Shown: positions 1 through 12,914, counted from the stretch's first letter. The stretch: DNA of 64,000 nucleotides from Calamus simplicifolius (GCA_900491605.1 UESW01004425.1:91778-155777), one strand, 5' to 3'. Notes: a model not told the origin generated them from the sequence alone. Translations and numbers: made by a program.

Positions 1-960
1 GTTCTTGGAGTTTGCTCGGCAACTCTTCGACCTATCCGGACGTCGGGTTCCATTGCTAGATGGGCACATCGATTAGTATAGAAAGTTGTTTCTATGCTAC
101 CGGCTTAGGTTCGAACCTAGAGAGTCACACGCATAGAAGTTTCCTAGGATGATCTATTTGCTGATCAACGATTGAGAATCGTATATGATTTAATTAATCA
201 ATTTGATTGATTGAATTATCTCAATTGGGTTAAGTACAAGTGAATAAGATTCAATTTGGTTTAAGTCTATTAGAAGGACTAGTCAATTTCAAATATTGAT
301 TTGAAATTAGACTTGATTTGGATTTAAATAGATTCAGGACTAGCCAAATTTGATTTGGGCTTGGACCATGATCTATGTGGGTTAAGTCAAATAAATTCAG
401 ATCAGATTAAACCATCACCTGAAAACCTCTCGCATAAGGATCTCATATGATGAGATGGCTAAAATCTCATCTCATGAGATAGAATTTAATGCATTTATTT
501 GGTTTTCACCGAACGTCGGATTTAACGTCTCTTTGGTTTTTAAGTTTTTCGGAATTAACCAAGCCGCGCCTTCGGCGTCTCTTCGCTTTTGCCAAACGAC
601 GGAATTCTTAATGTCAGAATTCAATGTCAAGGCTAAATTGAGACTATAAATAGAGGGCATTCCCTCACCAGAACATAGAACAACAATACACGATATGTCG
701 TGGATTGTAATTCTAAAAAGGTTAGAATAGAAAATCCTGGTGATTCTGGTGTTAGCGGAAGCTGGTGGATCTTGGAGGAAGATTCAAGTGGAGGATTCAA
801 GATCAGCAAAGCTATTTTTCCGCGAGCTAGCACTCCGGAAATTCGATCATTCGGGGCTTCGCGTGGACGATACTAGAGGCCGGACGATTGAACGGCTGCA
901 GAGCAATAAGGATTTACCTACTGTTCTTAAGGTAAGTGATTTGATCCCTAGATCTTAAGG
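1..960 (+). repeat. Probable LTR-like fragment
   Basis: No convincing gene. The stretch reads like the U3-R part of a plant LTR: AT-rich sequence, then a TATA-like motif (tataaatag, near 645) followed by a short transcribed-looking leader. No matching second LTR, primer site or pol follows, so this is inference from style. It could equally be an ordinary promoter and 5' leader. Confidence 0.3.
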
Positions 961-1630
961 CAGGCTTCAAGATAAGTAGTATGACTAGTCATCTTGAAGA
1001 TCAAGATATGATCTTGATATTTTATTTATATGCATATTTTAGATCAACGATCCTATATACAAGGCAAAGATATGATCTTGATGCATGTTAGATAGATTAA
1101 TATGTAATCTTTAAAATTTCGCAATGATAATTGTTATCAACTTTTTTTAAAATATGCATGCCTCAGGGATTGTTTCTCCCTACAGCTAGTGGCTTAATAA
1201 TGTCATGTTCATGATTTTTTTTTAACTCTTACATGGCTTGAATTATGTTTGACGGTCAAACTAGATGGCAACAAAAGAAAAATGTTTCTAGACACCTAGT
1301 ATCTATGTATGAAAAGCTCATAAAGTAAACAAATATTAATTTGATAGTACTACTATCAACCGATTGTAGTATATGGTAACAAAATGTGCACCAATCCCTT
1401 TATATCATTGGGCACATGAATAGTTTTTGTACATTTAAAGGGAGCCCCATAACATTACTGATTTGTAAATTGTGATAACAAGATGCCTTGGTCGGGCGGG
1501 AGGTATATAGGTTATTCACTTGTTAATTAATACCACTTACCAATGGGCTTAATAGTGCTAACTGGAGCCTTGTTAGGTAGATGGGCTTGAGAGATAGATG
1601 TATGATATCTAATTTGTAGGCCTTTAATGT
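961..1630. other. Intergenic, nothing recognised
   Basis: AT-rich sequence without a supported reading frame, RNA gene or obvious repeat. It ends at the 9-bp target duplication of the transposon that follows. Confidence 0.5.
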
Positions 1631-1639
1631 CTTTTTCAA

Positions 1640-2699
1640 GGAAAAGTCTTTGTACACCGTCTCTGATGCAGCAAGTCTACGTGGGCTGTACCGTCTATCC
1701 TTATTGGTCCACATGAATCCTACATGGCTTGATACGATAGGGCAGGAATACTATCTTAAATTTTGACGTGATGTGCTATTCAATTTTTTTTGAATTTGTG
1801 TACAGGCTACAGTGCACATTTGCTGAATGGATGTCATAATTTTATAACTACAGTGTTGTAAATTTACAACTGGGATGTCGTAATTTTTTTTGGCTTTCTG
1901 AATGGGTGTCTTAATTTTATAACTAAAGTGTCATAAGTTTACAACTAGGATATCATCTTAAATTTTGACATGATATGCATTAATATCCATTCAGTTTTTT
2001 TTGAAATTTATGCACAGACACGTTTTTTGAGTGGGTATCATAATCTTATAACTATGGTATCGTAAATTTACAATTGGGATGTCGTAATTTTTTTTGAGTT
2101 TCTTAATGGATGTCTTAATTTATTAACTATGGTGTCGTAAGTTTACAACTGCGGTGTCATCTTAAATTTTGACATGACGTGCATTAATACCCATTCAGCT
2201 TTTTTTTAAAATTTGTTTAAAGATACATTTTCTGAGTGGGTGTCATAATTTTATAACTATGGTGTCGTAAATTTACAATGGAATGTCATTTTTTTTTTTG
2301 ACTTTCTTAATGGATGTCTTAATTTTATAACTATAGTGTCGTAAGTTTACAACTGGGGTATCATCTTAAATTTTAACATGATGTGCATTAATATCCGTTC
2401 TTTTTTTTTAAATTGTGTACATACACTTTTTTTTTAAATGGATGTCGTAATTTTATAACTACGGTGTCGTAAATTTACAACAGGGATATCTTTTTTTTTG
2501 CTTTCTAAACGCATATCATAATTTTTTAACTATGGTGTCGTAATTTTAAAACTGAAGTGTTGTAATTTTTTTATCGAAATATCGTAAAGATGTCTTAACA
2601 TTTTTTAATGAGTGTCGTATGCATATGGACCAATAAGAAGGGGCGGTGCAGCCCATATAGGACTTGTTGCACCGGATGCGATATACAAAGTTGTTTCCC
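1640..2699. mobile_element. Non-autonomous Mutator-like element with long TIRs
   Basis: The two ends are inverted copies of each other over about 75 bp. The left end starts ggaaaagtctttg and runs through gctgtaccgtctatcc to attggtcca (to about 1715). The right end, read backwards from 2699, starts gggaaacaactttg and runs through gctgcaccgcccc to attggtcca. Both flanks carry the same 9 bp, ctttttcaa (1631-1639 and 2700-2708), which is the target-duplication length typical of Mutator-like elements. There is no transposase; the interior is a tandem array. Two shorter elements in the window (3872-4065 and 24846-25018) have related ends. The family assignment is inference from TIR and TSD. Confidence 0.8.
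1745..2620. repeat. Tandem array, about 204-bp unit
   Basis: The marker atcttaaatttt occurs at 1752, 1955, 2159 and 2363, giving a period of 203-204 bp over a little more than four copies. Each unit itself holds short echoes such as gtcgtaaatttacaac and gtcttaattttataac, so it was probably built from a smaller motif. The last copy is degraded. The array fills the transposon between its TIRs and codes for nothing recognisable. Confidence 0.85.
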
Positions 2700-2708
2700 C
2701 TTTTTCAA

Positions 2709-3862
2709 TATGTGAAACTAGTGAGGCAAACCTTTATTCTTGGTAGGGTAACTTTTACAAGAAAACTTTGTGCAAACAGTTTTTGGTCTACTTCCATAGT
2801 TAAAAATAAAAAAATCAGCAACTGCCATCTAGTTGTCTATTTACTTTTCCTTACCTGATAGATGAATTTACATGTAAGAGCTGGTACTTGGGACAAAAAT
2901 TCAATGATATCTTGGATAAAAGTAGGCCTAGCTTCAAGCCCACAACCCAATTATGGTGCACTTGTCAAACCATGGCTTACATTATTGTAAACTTTCATTG
3001 ACCTAAAAATTGATGGAGCTGCTGGTGTTTTGTTTAATCTAATACTAAAATAAAAATAAAATAAGTGTTAGAGAGAAACCAAGTTTATAGAAACTAGTAG
3101 AAGGTTTTCACATAAAAGTCAAAATGTAATTTAACTTAAAAGATTAAGCTATTTAATTTAGGTACAAATACCTAGATCAATCCATCTACCTCTCATTAAT
3201 TATTATATGAGCAAGTAAACCTCATGCTTAATCCTTAACAATTCATGAGTGACCTAATTTCAACTTCCCTTCAACTTCCATCAATCTCTGCATTCAATTA
3301 TTCTTCTAAGCACACCATATGTTTCCACTCTAACTCAAAAGCTATGTTTTTATTTCACCCATACTAGAGTCGGCTCTTTCAAGCATTATACTTAAGCTTG
3401 TGCTTAAATCTAGTGCCTTGTTTTAAAAAGCCTATTTGTAGCACTAATGTGGCACATCGCAACCCATATGGTTCGACTCCACCAGTATACATGTTATTGT
3501 TCTTCATAAGAGCTATTAATTTGAGCATTTTTACAACTTTAATAGTATGCAAGATTATTAACCATTGACTCTTATATCACTTTTAGTGGAGCAAAAGGAA
3601 TTAGAAACAAACCAAAAGAAGGCCTTGATATATAACCAAAGTCTAATTCAACCTAAAAGCACAAGTCATTAAATTTTGGACATAATCATCTACATCAAAC
3701 ATATGAAAACTCCAAAGAAGGGCAATCTTTGGTCTTATTTTCAGTCTCTATGACATGAGGTGAAGCACGAGTTTAGCATGGAAAGGAAAAATTAGGGACC
3801 TCTCAACTGACCAAACCTCTCTCCTCTCTGGGCTTCACTCTGGTTCCCTCTCCAAGACAAGA
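2709..3862. other. Intergenic, nothing recognised
   Basis: AT-rich sequence. Reading frames are short and match no family I know. No tRNA, snRNA or clear repeat was seen. Confidence 0.5.
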
Positions 3863-3871
3863 GAGTAGAGA

Positions 3872-4065
3872 GGAAGGTTTTTTGTGCACCGCGCGGTGCA
3901 AGTCGCGCACACCACACAGTAATTAGTCGCACATGCGTGTGGCTGCACATAGCTAAGGATAATTTTGTTTTTTATGCACCGCACGTGCAGTCGCATGCGT
4001 GCATGGCCAATCAATTCAAGCATAGTGCATGCGCTCCTTTATCGCATGCGGTGGAGGACTTTTCT
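3872..4065. mobile_element. Short Mutator-like MITE
   Basis: A 194-bp element bounded by a perfect 9-bp direct repeat, gagtagaga (3863-3871 and 4066-4074). Its left end, ggaaggttttttgtgcaccg, and its inverted right end, agaaaagtcctccaccgc, resemble the ends of the element at 1640-2699. Inside, a motif like ttttttgtgcaccgc recurs about 90 bp later, and the sequence is rich in short palindromes such as caccgcgcggtg. No coding capacity. Confidence 0.6.
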
Positions 4066-4089
4066 GAGTAGAGAATTTGGTAGGTAGAT

Positions 4090-5800
4090 GGGGCCAGGTC
4101 CACACTCCTAGTCTTTGAGCTTTCTACCAACCCAAAGAAGGATATAGACACCAGCTACATATTTGATTTGGTTTGGTTTGTAACTAGTTGTGCCTAAAGG
4201 TCCTATTTGGGCTAAGAAAAATAATTGAGTTAAGATTGTTGCCCAGATATAGCAACCCAAGAGGGAGGATGAATTAAGTTCTTTAAAAAAATTAATTAGC
4301 AGGTATGTACACTTTGAAAATTTCATAAATAAATTAATGACGTGTAATGAAGTAAAATGATTATATGCAAGCAACACAACAAATAGATCAATCAAACATA
4401 AGATATTTATAGTGGTTTGGTGCCAAACCCAGTACCTACATCCACTTTTCAAGAATTTCTTAGGAATTCTACTGACACTATTAGCTGACCTGGCTAGCAA
4501 ACTTATTTATGGGCATAAGCAAGCCTTACACACTAGCCTTCTAGGCTAGTCTTCTTATTTATAGATACAAAAGAACCTTTATACTATAGCCTTTCGGGCT
4601 AGCACTTATTTCGAGCACAAGCAAGCCTTACATGATCATACATGGGTAGACCTCTACCCTTACAAGTTTTACAACTGTGAAACACAAGAACAAGGCACAA
4701 GAATATCAAATTTATACAATAAACTTCTAAAAATGAGCAGATATTCAAAAATAAACTTTACAACTTTTGAAGAATACTCCTCAAGATGGCTTCTTTCTTT
4801 GAGCACGCCGAAGCAATAAATGAAGCCTATTGATGAAGCTTGAATGCTCTTCAAGAGTGGTTAGAGCTTTTCACGCCACGCAATTGATGGAAGAATAAAT
4901 ACTTTTCAAGTGGCTTCTAGAATTTTCAATATAGCTCTCCAACAATCTTTCCAAGAATGAAACTCTTTTTCAATGTATTTTTCTTGCTCTTTTTTTAAAT
5001 TTTTCACTCCTTTTTTTTCACACTTGAATCACTGTTTAAGAGAGAGATATACACAACAAATAAAATCTAGCCTGTTGTGAGATGAAATAAAAATAATAGC
5101 AAAGCAAGAGAACGTTAATAAATAAGTCCGTTGAGAAATTTAAGAACATATCGATCAGCCAATTTTCATATATCGGTCGCCTAGTTTCATATTCAAACGA
5201 GTTACAGAGAAAATACCGAGAGCATGCAAAACTTGGACGCCTAAGCTCAAGAGTCGGCCGTCCAATGCATAAAGCCGGTTGCCCAACTCATGAGCTTGGT
5301 CACCCAAAGGAATTCCATGGAAAAAAATTGGACGTCTAGAGACTTGAGGCCGATCACCGACAAAAAGGCAAGTTAAAGTTGGATGCCCAGAGGCATGAAT
5401 ACAGTCACCCACAAAAAGACTTAAGGTTGTGTCAGAGGAAACAGCCGAAGCAACATAAAAGTTGGACGCCTAAGGCATTACCCTGGTTGACCAACATTTA
5501 ACCAAAGTGGGTGTCAAAAAAAAGAAGTCGAAGGCCACAAAAATCTAGTCAGCCGATTCAAGAACTCGGTCGGCCAACTTTTGATTCAAGTAGGTGTCAG
5601 TGGAGGAGACCAAAGGCTTCAAAAAATTGGATGGCCAACTCCCACAAATCGGTCGGCCAGCATCCAAGACAAAAATGTTTCAAAGAACAAACAGAGAGCC
5701 AACAAAAATCGGTTGGCCAATATCGAGAAATCGATCATCCAATGAATACTTAAAAATTATTTTAGCACTCATTCAACTCCAGAAAAATATTCAAGACACA
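4090..5800. repeat. LTR-like region with ggtcggccaac echoes
   Basis: From about 5155 to 5745 variants of a roughly 11-bp motif (ggtcggccaac, ggttggccaat, ggacgcctaa) recur every few tens of bases, the kind of internal repetition common in plant LTRs. Near 4400 is a segment with ttatagtggtttggtgcc and cctacatccac, wording often found in plant retrotransposon LTRs. Near-duplicates of aagcaagcctta lie about 105 bp apart (near 4516 and 4622). No partner LTR was located, so its relation to the copia element downstream is only a guess. Confidence 0.4.
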
Positions 5801-6889
5801 TAGAAGCTAAATAAAAACTTTGCAAAATAAAGATTTGATTGCTGAGTTTGTATAAATGATTTATAAAATAATTAAATCCAGTTCAAGACAATGCAAATAT
5901 AATTAAACTGGAAAGTCATTTTGGCAAGTAAACTAACTGTCCAAACAATAAGTGTATACATAATACATGAAAGACATTCAATGGTTACGAAATCCAAGTC
6001 CTTTGGAAAATTCATTTTACATTATAAACTCCTTGAAAACAATTTATCTTGGAAAGCACATTCATAGAATTAATACTTTACCTTATTACCTTTCATTTGA
6101 TTTGTAATTTACCTTGATTTGAAATAACACCATCTTCCTGATGATTCATCTGAAATTTGTTTAACTCAATCACAAGATCATTAGTATCATACTTAAATAT
6201 TTTGTAGTCATCAAAATCAATATGAGGTCAACAAAAATGTATCCAAGTGATGTCTATGCCAAAACAATTCAATAATCAATCCAAATGCTAGATCTGATTC
6301 TTAATACAAGTGAATTTTGAATTTTGAATTGAATTTTGTAAACAAAATAGCTCTAAGTGGTATGAATAAAATTGATATACCAATCCTTATGTTTTAACAA
6401 TGTATCGAATTCAACCTAGACCCGACTTGAATTTTTAATGAGTCCCAACATAATTATAAGATCTAATTTAGAGAATTTTGTTTATCTAAGTTATATTAGT
6501 TTTGGACTTCACTTACACTCATTGTATTTGAATTTATATATAAGAGTTATTATAGCTAGGATTTTTAGAGGAGGGAATACCTTGGGAATTTGACAGCCAT
6601 TTGTGGGTGTTTGGAATGTCAAGGTTTTAAGAAACTGATAAATACCATCGTATCTCCCTTTTAATCTTAGTGGAACTTATCTCTTCACCTCTACACATGG
6701 ATGCAAGTATAAGGCCAAACAATAATCGCTCTGTATTTCTCTTGTTTTCTATTTATTTTCTCACTTAACTTTTCCATTATTCAACTCAAATCATGGGTCT
6801 TTTAACAAAATATCATCAAAGCAATTCAATTTCTACTTTGTTTTGTTTCTAGGTCATTGAGATTAACCTTGTTTATGACTGACTAGGGT
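5801..6889 (+). other. Possible leader of the copia element
   Basis: AT-rich and without coding signal. It precedes the gag remnant at about 6890. The stretch near 6540-6800, with alternating CT-rich and AT-rich blocks, could be the 3' part of a 5' LTR plus untranslated leader, but no primer-binding site or LTR boundary could be fixed. Confidence 0.3.
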
Positions 6890-7560
6890 TCTGATATGGT
6901 GACAAACATCTTAACTGCAAAATAGGAAGTAAAGAGATTTGATAAAAAAAATAGCTTCAACCTCTGATGAATCAAGATGTTAGCCTAGTTAGTTCAGCAA
7001 GGGTTAACTTTGAAGGGTCATGACAAGTTATTTTATTGTTCTGAAGAGGAATAAGAAATTTTGGAAAGAGCTCATAAGACGACTCAATGGAGTTTGTTTG
7101 ATGAAGTGCTATAGGAGGTTGCAGAAGAATATACAACCATTGGATTTCAAATTAAAAAAAGTTAGTATTTGACTATTTTTAATGAACTGATTGTATTTGA
7201 ACAGGGACTCTACACCCTTAAGATGGAAAAAGATATGCTTACGATCAAACACTTTGATGAATTTAATTAGATTATTATGAATTTATAAGAAATTGATTTT
7301 AAAAGTGATGATGAGGATTAAGCCTCGATTGTATTATATTTATTACCTCCTTTCTAGGAGTTGTTTATTAATTTGAAACTCTATTGTCAAGAAACTATTT
7401 CTTTAGAGGAAACTAAAGCTTCCTTTAACTCTCAGGAGTTGAAAAAAGTTTGTCTAGAATGGGGAGGATGGTTAAGGATCTTATTACTAAAGAAAGGTCA
7501 CAAAGAGAAAGATTTTGGTAATAAAGTTAGATTTAGATTGAACTCTAAAATTTGAAATTT
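6890..7560 (+). pseudogene. Copia gag remnant
   Basis: The N-terminal part (6917-6990) reads as EVKRFDKKNSFNL followed by a degraded IKM, matching the start of copia gag proteins, where a Trp normally sits between Leu and the IKM block; here it is replaced by stops. At 7220-7380 the frame reads like the UBN2/retrotransposon gag domain (IKHFDEFN, then a Leu-rich helix, a run of acidic residues and LYLLPP). Several in-frame stops. In an intact element this protein would form the virus-like particle in the cytoplasm. Confidence 0.7.
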
Positions 7561-8329
7561 TTAGTATCATTAGTATTGTCAATATTGGAACTCTATGAAG
7601 AGAAAAAACTCAAAATAAGGAAGAAAAGCATGAAAAATCTAAATAAGTTATTAGAGTGGTCGAGGATAATTTCTCTTATCATCCTAAAATTATCCTATTA
7701 GTATTAATGCTTGATTATATGATAGATGGGTCAGTAATTCAGCTTATATATTTCATATGTCCCAATAGGGATTGGTTCACAACTTACAACTCTGCTAGTA
7801 TTTTTATATCGATGAGTAATAGTGAATCTTGTTCGGTTATAGTATGGAAACAATTCCAATTAAAATGTATGACGATATTATTAGAACTTCGACAAATGTT
7901 GTAATATGATTTAGCTTTGAAGTAAAAACTCATATCTGCAAATTCTTGACTCCATTTGTTTAAGGGTTTAAGGGTTTGTAAAGGTATCTAGTTGTGAAGG
8001 ACAATTGATAAAAGGCTTGTACATTCCACATATGTCCCAAAAGGGATTGTTTCACCACTTAAAAGTCTGCTAGTGGTATATTGATGAGTAATGATATATC
8101 TCGTCCAATTATGGGTATGGAAACTATATGAATTAGGATGCATGATTATATCATTAGAACTTTGGCAATTGTGTGACGTGTTCTAGCTTTGAACAAAAAT
8201 CTCATATCTTTGATGATTCCATTGGCTGTAGGTACACAGGAGAAGGTGGAGCTTTAGTGTATGTAAAGGTGTTTTAATTGTGATAAAAGGATAATTGACA
8301 AATGGCTTTTATTTCCTTCGATGAAGTAT

Positions 8330-10010
8330 TATGATTGGCGCTACCATAGTGTCATCATTTGGGTTTTTGATTTTGATGCTACTCATTTATGGCACATGTA
8401 GTTAGGACATATGAGTGAGCATGATATGATATAGTTGAGTAAATGGGCTTTGGTTAGTAGTTAGAAAATAGGCAACTTGACTTTTGCAAGCATTATGTCC
8501 CTGGAAGACAATGTAGAACTAAGTTCAGTATTGGTTGTTTATAGAACCAAAGATACCATTGATTATGTTCACATAGACTATTGGGGTCCTTTTGTTTTGT
8601 CCAAGGGTAGTCATCCGTTTATTGATGATTTTTAAGAGAAGTTCGAGTAGTGTTTTTTTGATGCATAAGAGTGATGTGCTTGCGACCTTCATGTAGTAGA
8701 AAGCCTTGAGTAAAAGTAGACAAGCAAGAAGATCAAACATTTTCATACCGTTAATTATTTGGAGTTTTGATATGGTGTCTTTAATTAGTTTTACAAGAAT
8801 AAAGGAATTATGAGACATCACATAATGAGAAACATAGTATAGCAAAATAAGGTTGCAGAATGCATAAACTTCAAAAGGGAATTCTTTATGCTCTCTAATG
8901 CTGGGCACTTTGAAGGATTGTAGGTTGAAACAATCAATATGGCCTGCTATTTGGTTTCTAGTATATACTTATGTAGATAATTGTAAGCTTAAGTATAGGG
9001 CAAAGCAATGTATATTTATAGGTGATTGATTGGCGATAGAAGGATCTAAGTTGTGATGTCCTAATCCTAAATCATGTTTAGTAAAGATTTTACTTTTGAT
9101 GAATCTTCCATGCTTCCTCGAGAATGAGGTCTATTAGCTAGTGCAGATTTGGAGCACAGTGTCTACAAGTAAGTTGAGCTTAGGGTAAATGCTAATAAGA
9201 AAGAAGAAGAAGATACTTCAAATTTAGTTTGTTCATGATGAGGTGTAGGATTTTTTTGAGGACAATGCATCTCAAGAGTAGTACTCAATAGCCACTAGCA
9301 GATAAAGGAAACAAATTAGACCACCCAGTAAATATGGTTACATAGATTTGATTGCTTTTGCTTTGTATACAGCACAAATTATTGATGCTCTAGAGCTTTC
9401 TACAATCACAAAGCTGAGACATGTAATAAACCTGCAGTGGACTGTTACTAGGTGAGGATAATGAGTCTCTTCATAAAAATCAAACTTGTAAATTGGTGAA
9501 ATTATCAAAATGTAAGAAAATTATTGATTGTAAATGGATCCTTAAGAGAAAGGTTCATACTCCAGGAGTGAAAGTTGTAAGATTTAAGGATCGTTTGGTT
9601 GCTAAAGCTTATACCAAGAGAGAAGGAATTGACTATAAAGTGTTTTCTCTAGTTGTCCAACATAGTTATATTCATTTTTGTTTCTTGTCATTGTTGCTTT
9701 TTGTAACTTAGAGCTTGAATAACTTGATGTTAAAACAACTTTTCTGCATGGTAAGCTTGAAGAAAAGATTTTCATGCATCAGCTAGAAGGACTTTGTTGT
9801 TTAGAATAAAAAAAAAGAACATGTGTGTTTCTTAGAAAGTCATTTATGCTTGGAATAATCATTTAGACAATGATATAACTGGTTTAATGTTTTTATAGTT
9901 GGACATCACTACTCTAAAAATGACTATGACAGTTGTGTGCATAGCAAAAGGCTCTCAAATGATTCTTTCGTTTATTTATTACTCATGCTGATCACTATAA
10001 AAGAATAGGT
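8330..10010 (+). pseudogene. Copia pol remnant (integrase, reverse transcriptase)
   Basis: The pre-integrase motif reads LGHMSEHDMI then LSKWAL (8400-8460). The integrase start reads DYVHIDYWGPFVLSKG (near 8565-8615), the typical copia opening with its Asp and WGP. At 9493-9711 the reverse transcriptase opens with KKIIDCKWILKRKV, then RLVAKAYTKREGIDYK, and continues at 9720-9780 with LDVKTTFLHGKLEEKIFM. Scraps such as YDSCV and SFVYLLL follow up to about 10005. The catalytic YVDD block is not intact. Many stops and frame changes, so no product is expected. Confidence 0.8.
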
Positions 10011-11689
10011 CTGAAATCAGTAAACTAAAGATTTGAATAGTGGATTTGAAATGAATATACACACACTAATGAAGATAATAGCTTAAATTTCAATTATTGC
10101 TTGCCAAGCACAGATGGAGTGTGTTGACTCAATTGTGACCTAAATAGATTTTTTTTTTTAAAAATGTCATTATTTATTAATTTATTTATATATTACTTTT
10201 ATTAATACTAAAAGAAGGGATGACTGACTATTCAAAATCCACGTTAGTTACTATGGCTTGAAAGCAGTTGGTAGGTGGTAGCTCTCACAACTTCCACCAC
10301 CAACCAAGACTAGTAAATGAAAAGAATATTGGAAACGCAAGATCTAAATCAAAGTAGCAGGCTCTTTAGCTGGCGCTTGGTGACAAGTGGGGGCAGAGAC
10401 ATTTTGATCATGAGATGCACCAAACACCAACCAAGCCAGCTCCTCTTCATGTTCGTCAGTCGAGTAGAACTGAAGTTAAACCCTTGGGTCAGCTGGTCAT
10501 CACAATTCACACGATTCACAATTCACATGACAAGATACCACACACCATCTGATGGGTGACTTCTTTTTTTCACCGTTGTGGTCCATGGGAGGAAGGATGG
10601 CCCCTGCTCATCTCCTCTGCTGGCGTAGACCTCGTGATCGGTCTCTGGAGTGGCCGACACCCCACTGAAAAAATTGGCATCATCCAGTGAGGCCATTGGA
10701 TGTCTTAGTTTCCGTGTGAATGCAAATCGTTTCAGCATCCAAGGAAAATTCTTTGACATCGCACGTAGTACAGAAATACATCCATCATGCACAGTATTTA
10801 ATCACGTACACGTATGATCATGCATACGATATGTACAAAAAAAATACTCTCAGTGCATGTATAATCATACATATACTCAGCTAATCATCATGCGCAATAC
10901 GCGCGTTCTATATTGCGCACGGTATATAAAGGCTTTTTTTTCAGCATTCAATGGATTAACATGTTCAGACCTCATAGGGAAAGATTTCAAAAAAGTGCCA
11001 AGGTATCAAAGATGGCGAAATGCAGGACCTGCCATTGGGTTCCGTTTGCTTCGTCACAAAGTGAAAGGAAAAAATTGTTAGAACACTTTTCTTTTTCATA
11101 GTTTGAGGTTGAAAAAGAAAATGAAGAAGAAAAAAAATTAAAGAATAAATAGAGGGTCAAAATTTTATTTAACAAGTCTTTCCTTTTCCCTCCAAAGTAT
11201 GATGATTTTGGAAAGAAAAGATAAGTAGATGCATAAATGATTCATGATAACTAAAACATATTCTATCCATTCGTGGAGTTTCTCTTATTTCCAGCAAACA
11301 TGAGGGGGAAAAAAAGTCTTTTTTTTTCTTTTCTTATATTTTGCTTCTCTCTCTTCATTTTTTACCACTTGTTTTTTTTTTCTTTTATTTATTTCTTTAG
11401 AATTATGGCCCATACTTCAATATTCAGTTAGAGATTTGGAAAAAGTAAATTTACATGGATCTTAAAATCATGTCCAACAAATTTAGTTGGCTAAGTAGAG
11501 AGGCATCCTTACATCTTACAATGAATATTACCTTTAAAGTTTAGATAAACTCTTTCTTTTACTAATGTTAATATATATAAATAAGTTATTTTAAGTTTCA
11601 TCAGCGACGGGCCTATGTGTGCATTTGGATTATTGATTCAATACAATTAAGTGTACCACCTTAACTATTCCACTTCTGATCTTCACACG
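10011..11689. other. Intergenic, nothing firm
   Basis: Holds short frames on both strands that match nothing I know. Near 10801-10930 short palindromes recur (atcatgcat, gcgcaatacgcgcg). From 11090 to 11400 it is strongly purine- or T-rich. No RNA gene or well-bounded transposon could be supported. Confidence 0.4.
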
Positions 11690-11885
11690 TTAATCAAGAA
11701 ATCAGGCTGCAACTCAAACTAGTAGGGCACTTTCTCCAACTAACTGATGCTCACTTGTAGAGAAATAAAGAAAAATAAAGCATTAGGAGATTTTAAAGTT
11801 TTTATATAAAGAAAATCTTCTATTGCTCAAGTGAATCAAAGCAAATAAGAAAAAAAATCTGATAACTCTAGGATAAGGCTCTATT
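11690..11885. repeat. Left direct repeat flanking the tandem arrays
   Basis: Diverged copy of the sequence at 14925-15115. Shared stretches include cacttgta followed by gagaaataaagaaaa, aaagcattagga against gagcattaaaaa, and the end block from atctgataactctaggataa against atctaagggctgcaggataa. The spacing is about 3.2 kb. The pair behaves like old LTRs or another terminal duplication around the arrays. Confidence 0.55.
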
Positions 11886-12265
11886 GATTAAGGTCGGCAC
11901 CTAAATTTAAGAAAATTTTATTGATTGACGATAATGCCTATACTTAAGAAAACTTTACTAATCAAGGTCATTGCTCGGACTTGAATAAACTTTGTTGATC
12001 AAGATTGATGCTCAAACTTGAGAAAACTTTGTTGATCAAAGGTTGGTGCTAGAACTTGAGAAAACTTTGCTGATCAAGGTCGATGTTCGGATTTGAAAAA
12101 ACTTTGCCAATCAAGATCGGTGCCCGAACTTAAGAAATATCTACCAATCAAGGTTGGCATCTAGACTTAACAAAGCACTGTTAATAGAGGTCGACAATCG
12201 AACTTAAGAAAGCTCTATCAATGAAGGTTAGCATTCAAATTTAAGGAAATTTTACCAGTCGATGC
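11880..12265. repeat. Tandem array, 37-bp unit
   Basis: The marker aacttt falls at 11951, 11988, 12025, 12063 and 12100, a 37-38 bp period. The consensus is roughly gaacttgagaaaactttg followed by ttgatcaaggtcggtgctc. About ten diverged copies. It runs straight into a second array with a different unit. Non-coding. Confidence 0.8.
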
Positions 12266-12914
12266 CTAAACTTGAAAAAACTCTTCAGGTTAGTTGATTT
12301 AGATGATCAACCTTCTTTTCAAATTAACTGATTTAGGTTAGTCAGTCTTAACTTTTTAGGTTCACTAATTTTGGTTTGATTGGCCTTAATTTTTCATGTC
12401 AGTCTTGACCCCTCAAGTTAGCCAACTTTGGCCTCTTTGCTTTGATTCTTCAAACCACCTAAATTAGATCATCGGCCATAACTTTCAGATCAACCAATTT
12501 AAGTCATCGACCTTAGCTCTTTAGGTTGATCGTTCAGGTTTTTAGTTATAGCTCTTCAGGTTGACTGATTTAGATCAACAGCCATTACGCTTTAGGTTAA
12601 CTAATTAAATCATTAATCATAACTCTTTAGGTCAGATGATTTAGATCATTAATTATAATTCTTAGCATGACTAATTTAGATCATCGATCATAGCTTTTCA
12701 AGTCAGCTAATTTAGTCTATTGACCATAGCTTTATAGGCCAGTTAATTTAGGTCATTGACCTAGCTCTTTAAGTCAACTAATTTAGATAATTGGCCATAG
12801 CTCTTTAAATCGATTGATTTAGGTCATCGATCATCACCCTTCAAATTGGCCGATTTAAATCATTTGCCATATTCTTTCAAGTTAGCTATTTTAGATCATC
12901 AGTCATAACTCTTT

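Larger units (their letters stand above)
6890..10010 (+). mobile_element. Degenerate Ty1/copia retrotransposon
   Basis: Fragments of a copia polyprotein appear in the usual order gag, pre-integrase, integrase, reverse transcriptase, all on this strand, separated by stops and frameshifts. Gag is recognisable at 6917-7560, the pre-integrase motif at 8389-8520, the integrase core near 8525-9130 and reverse transcriptase at 9493-10005. The order integrase before reverse transcriptase is what distinguishes copia from gypsy. The 3' RNase H and both LTRs were not found. This is an old, dead copy. Confidence 0.8.

Noticed and set aside
4108..4500. Minus-strand frame of 130 residues with hydrophobic stretches
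   Set aside because: No family match, AT-rich repeat context, no supporting splice or promoter signals.
8525..8908. Minus-strand frame of 127 residues
   Set aside because: Antisense to the copia integrase remnant, which is recognisable on the plus strand.
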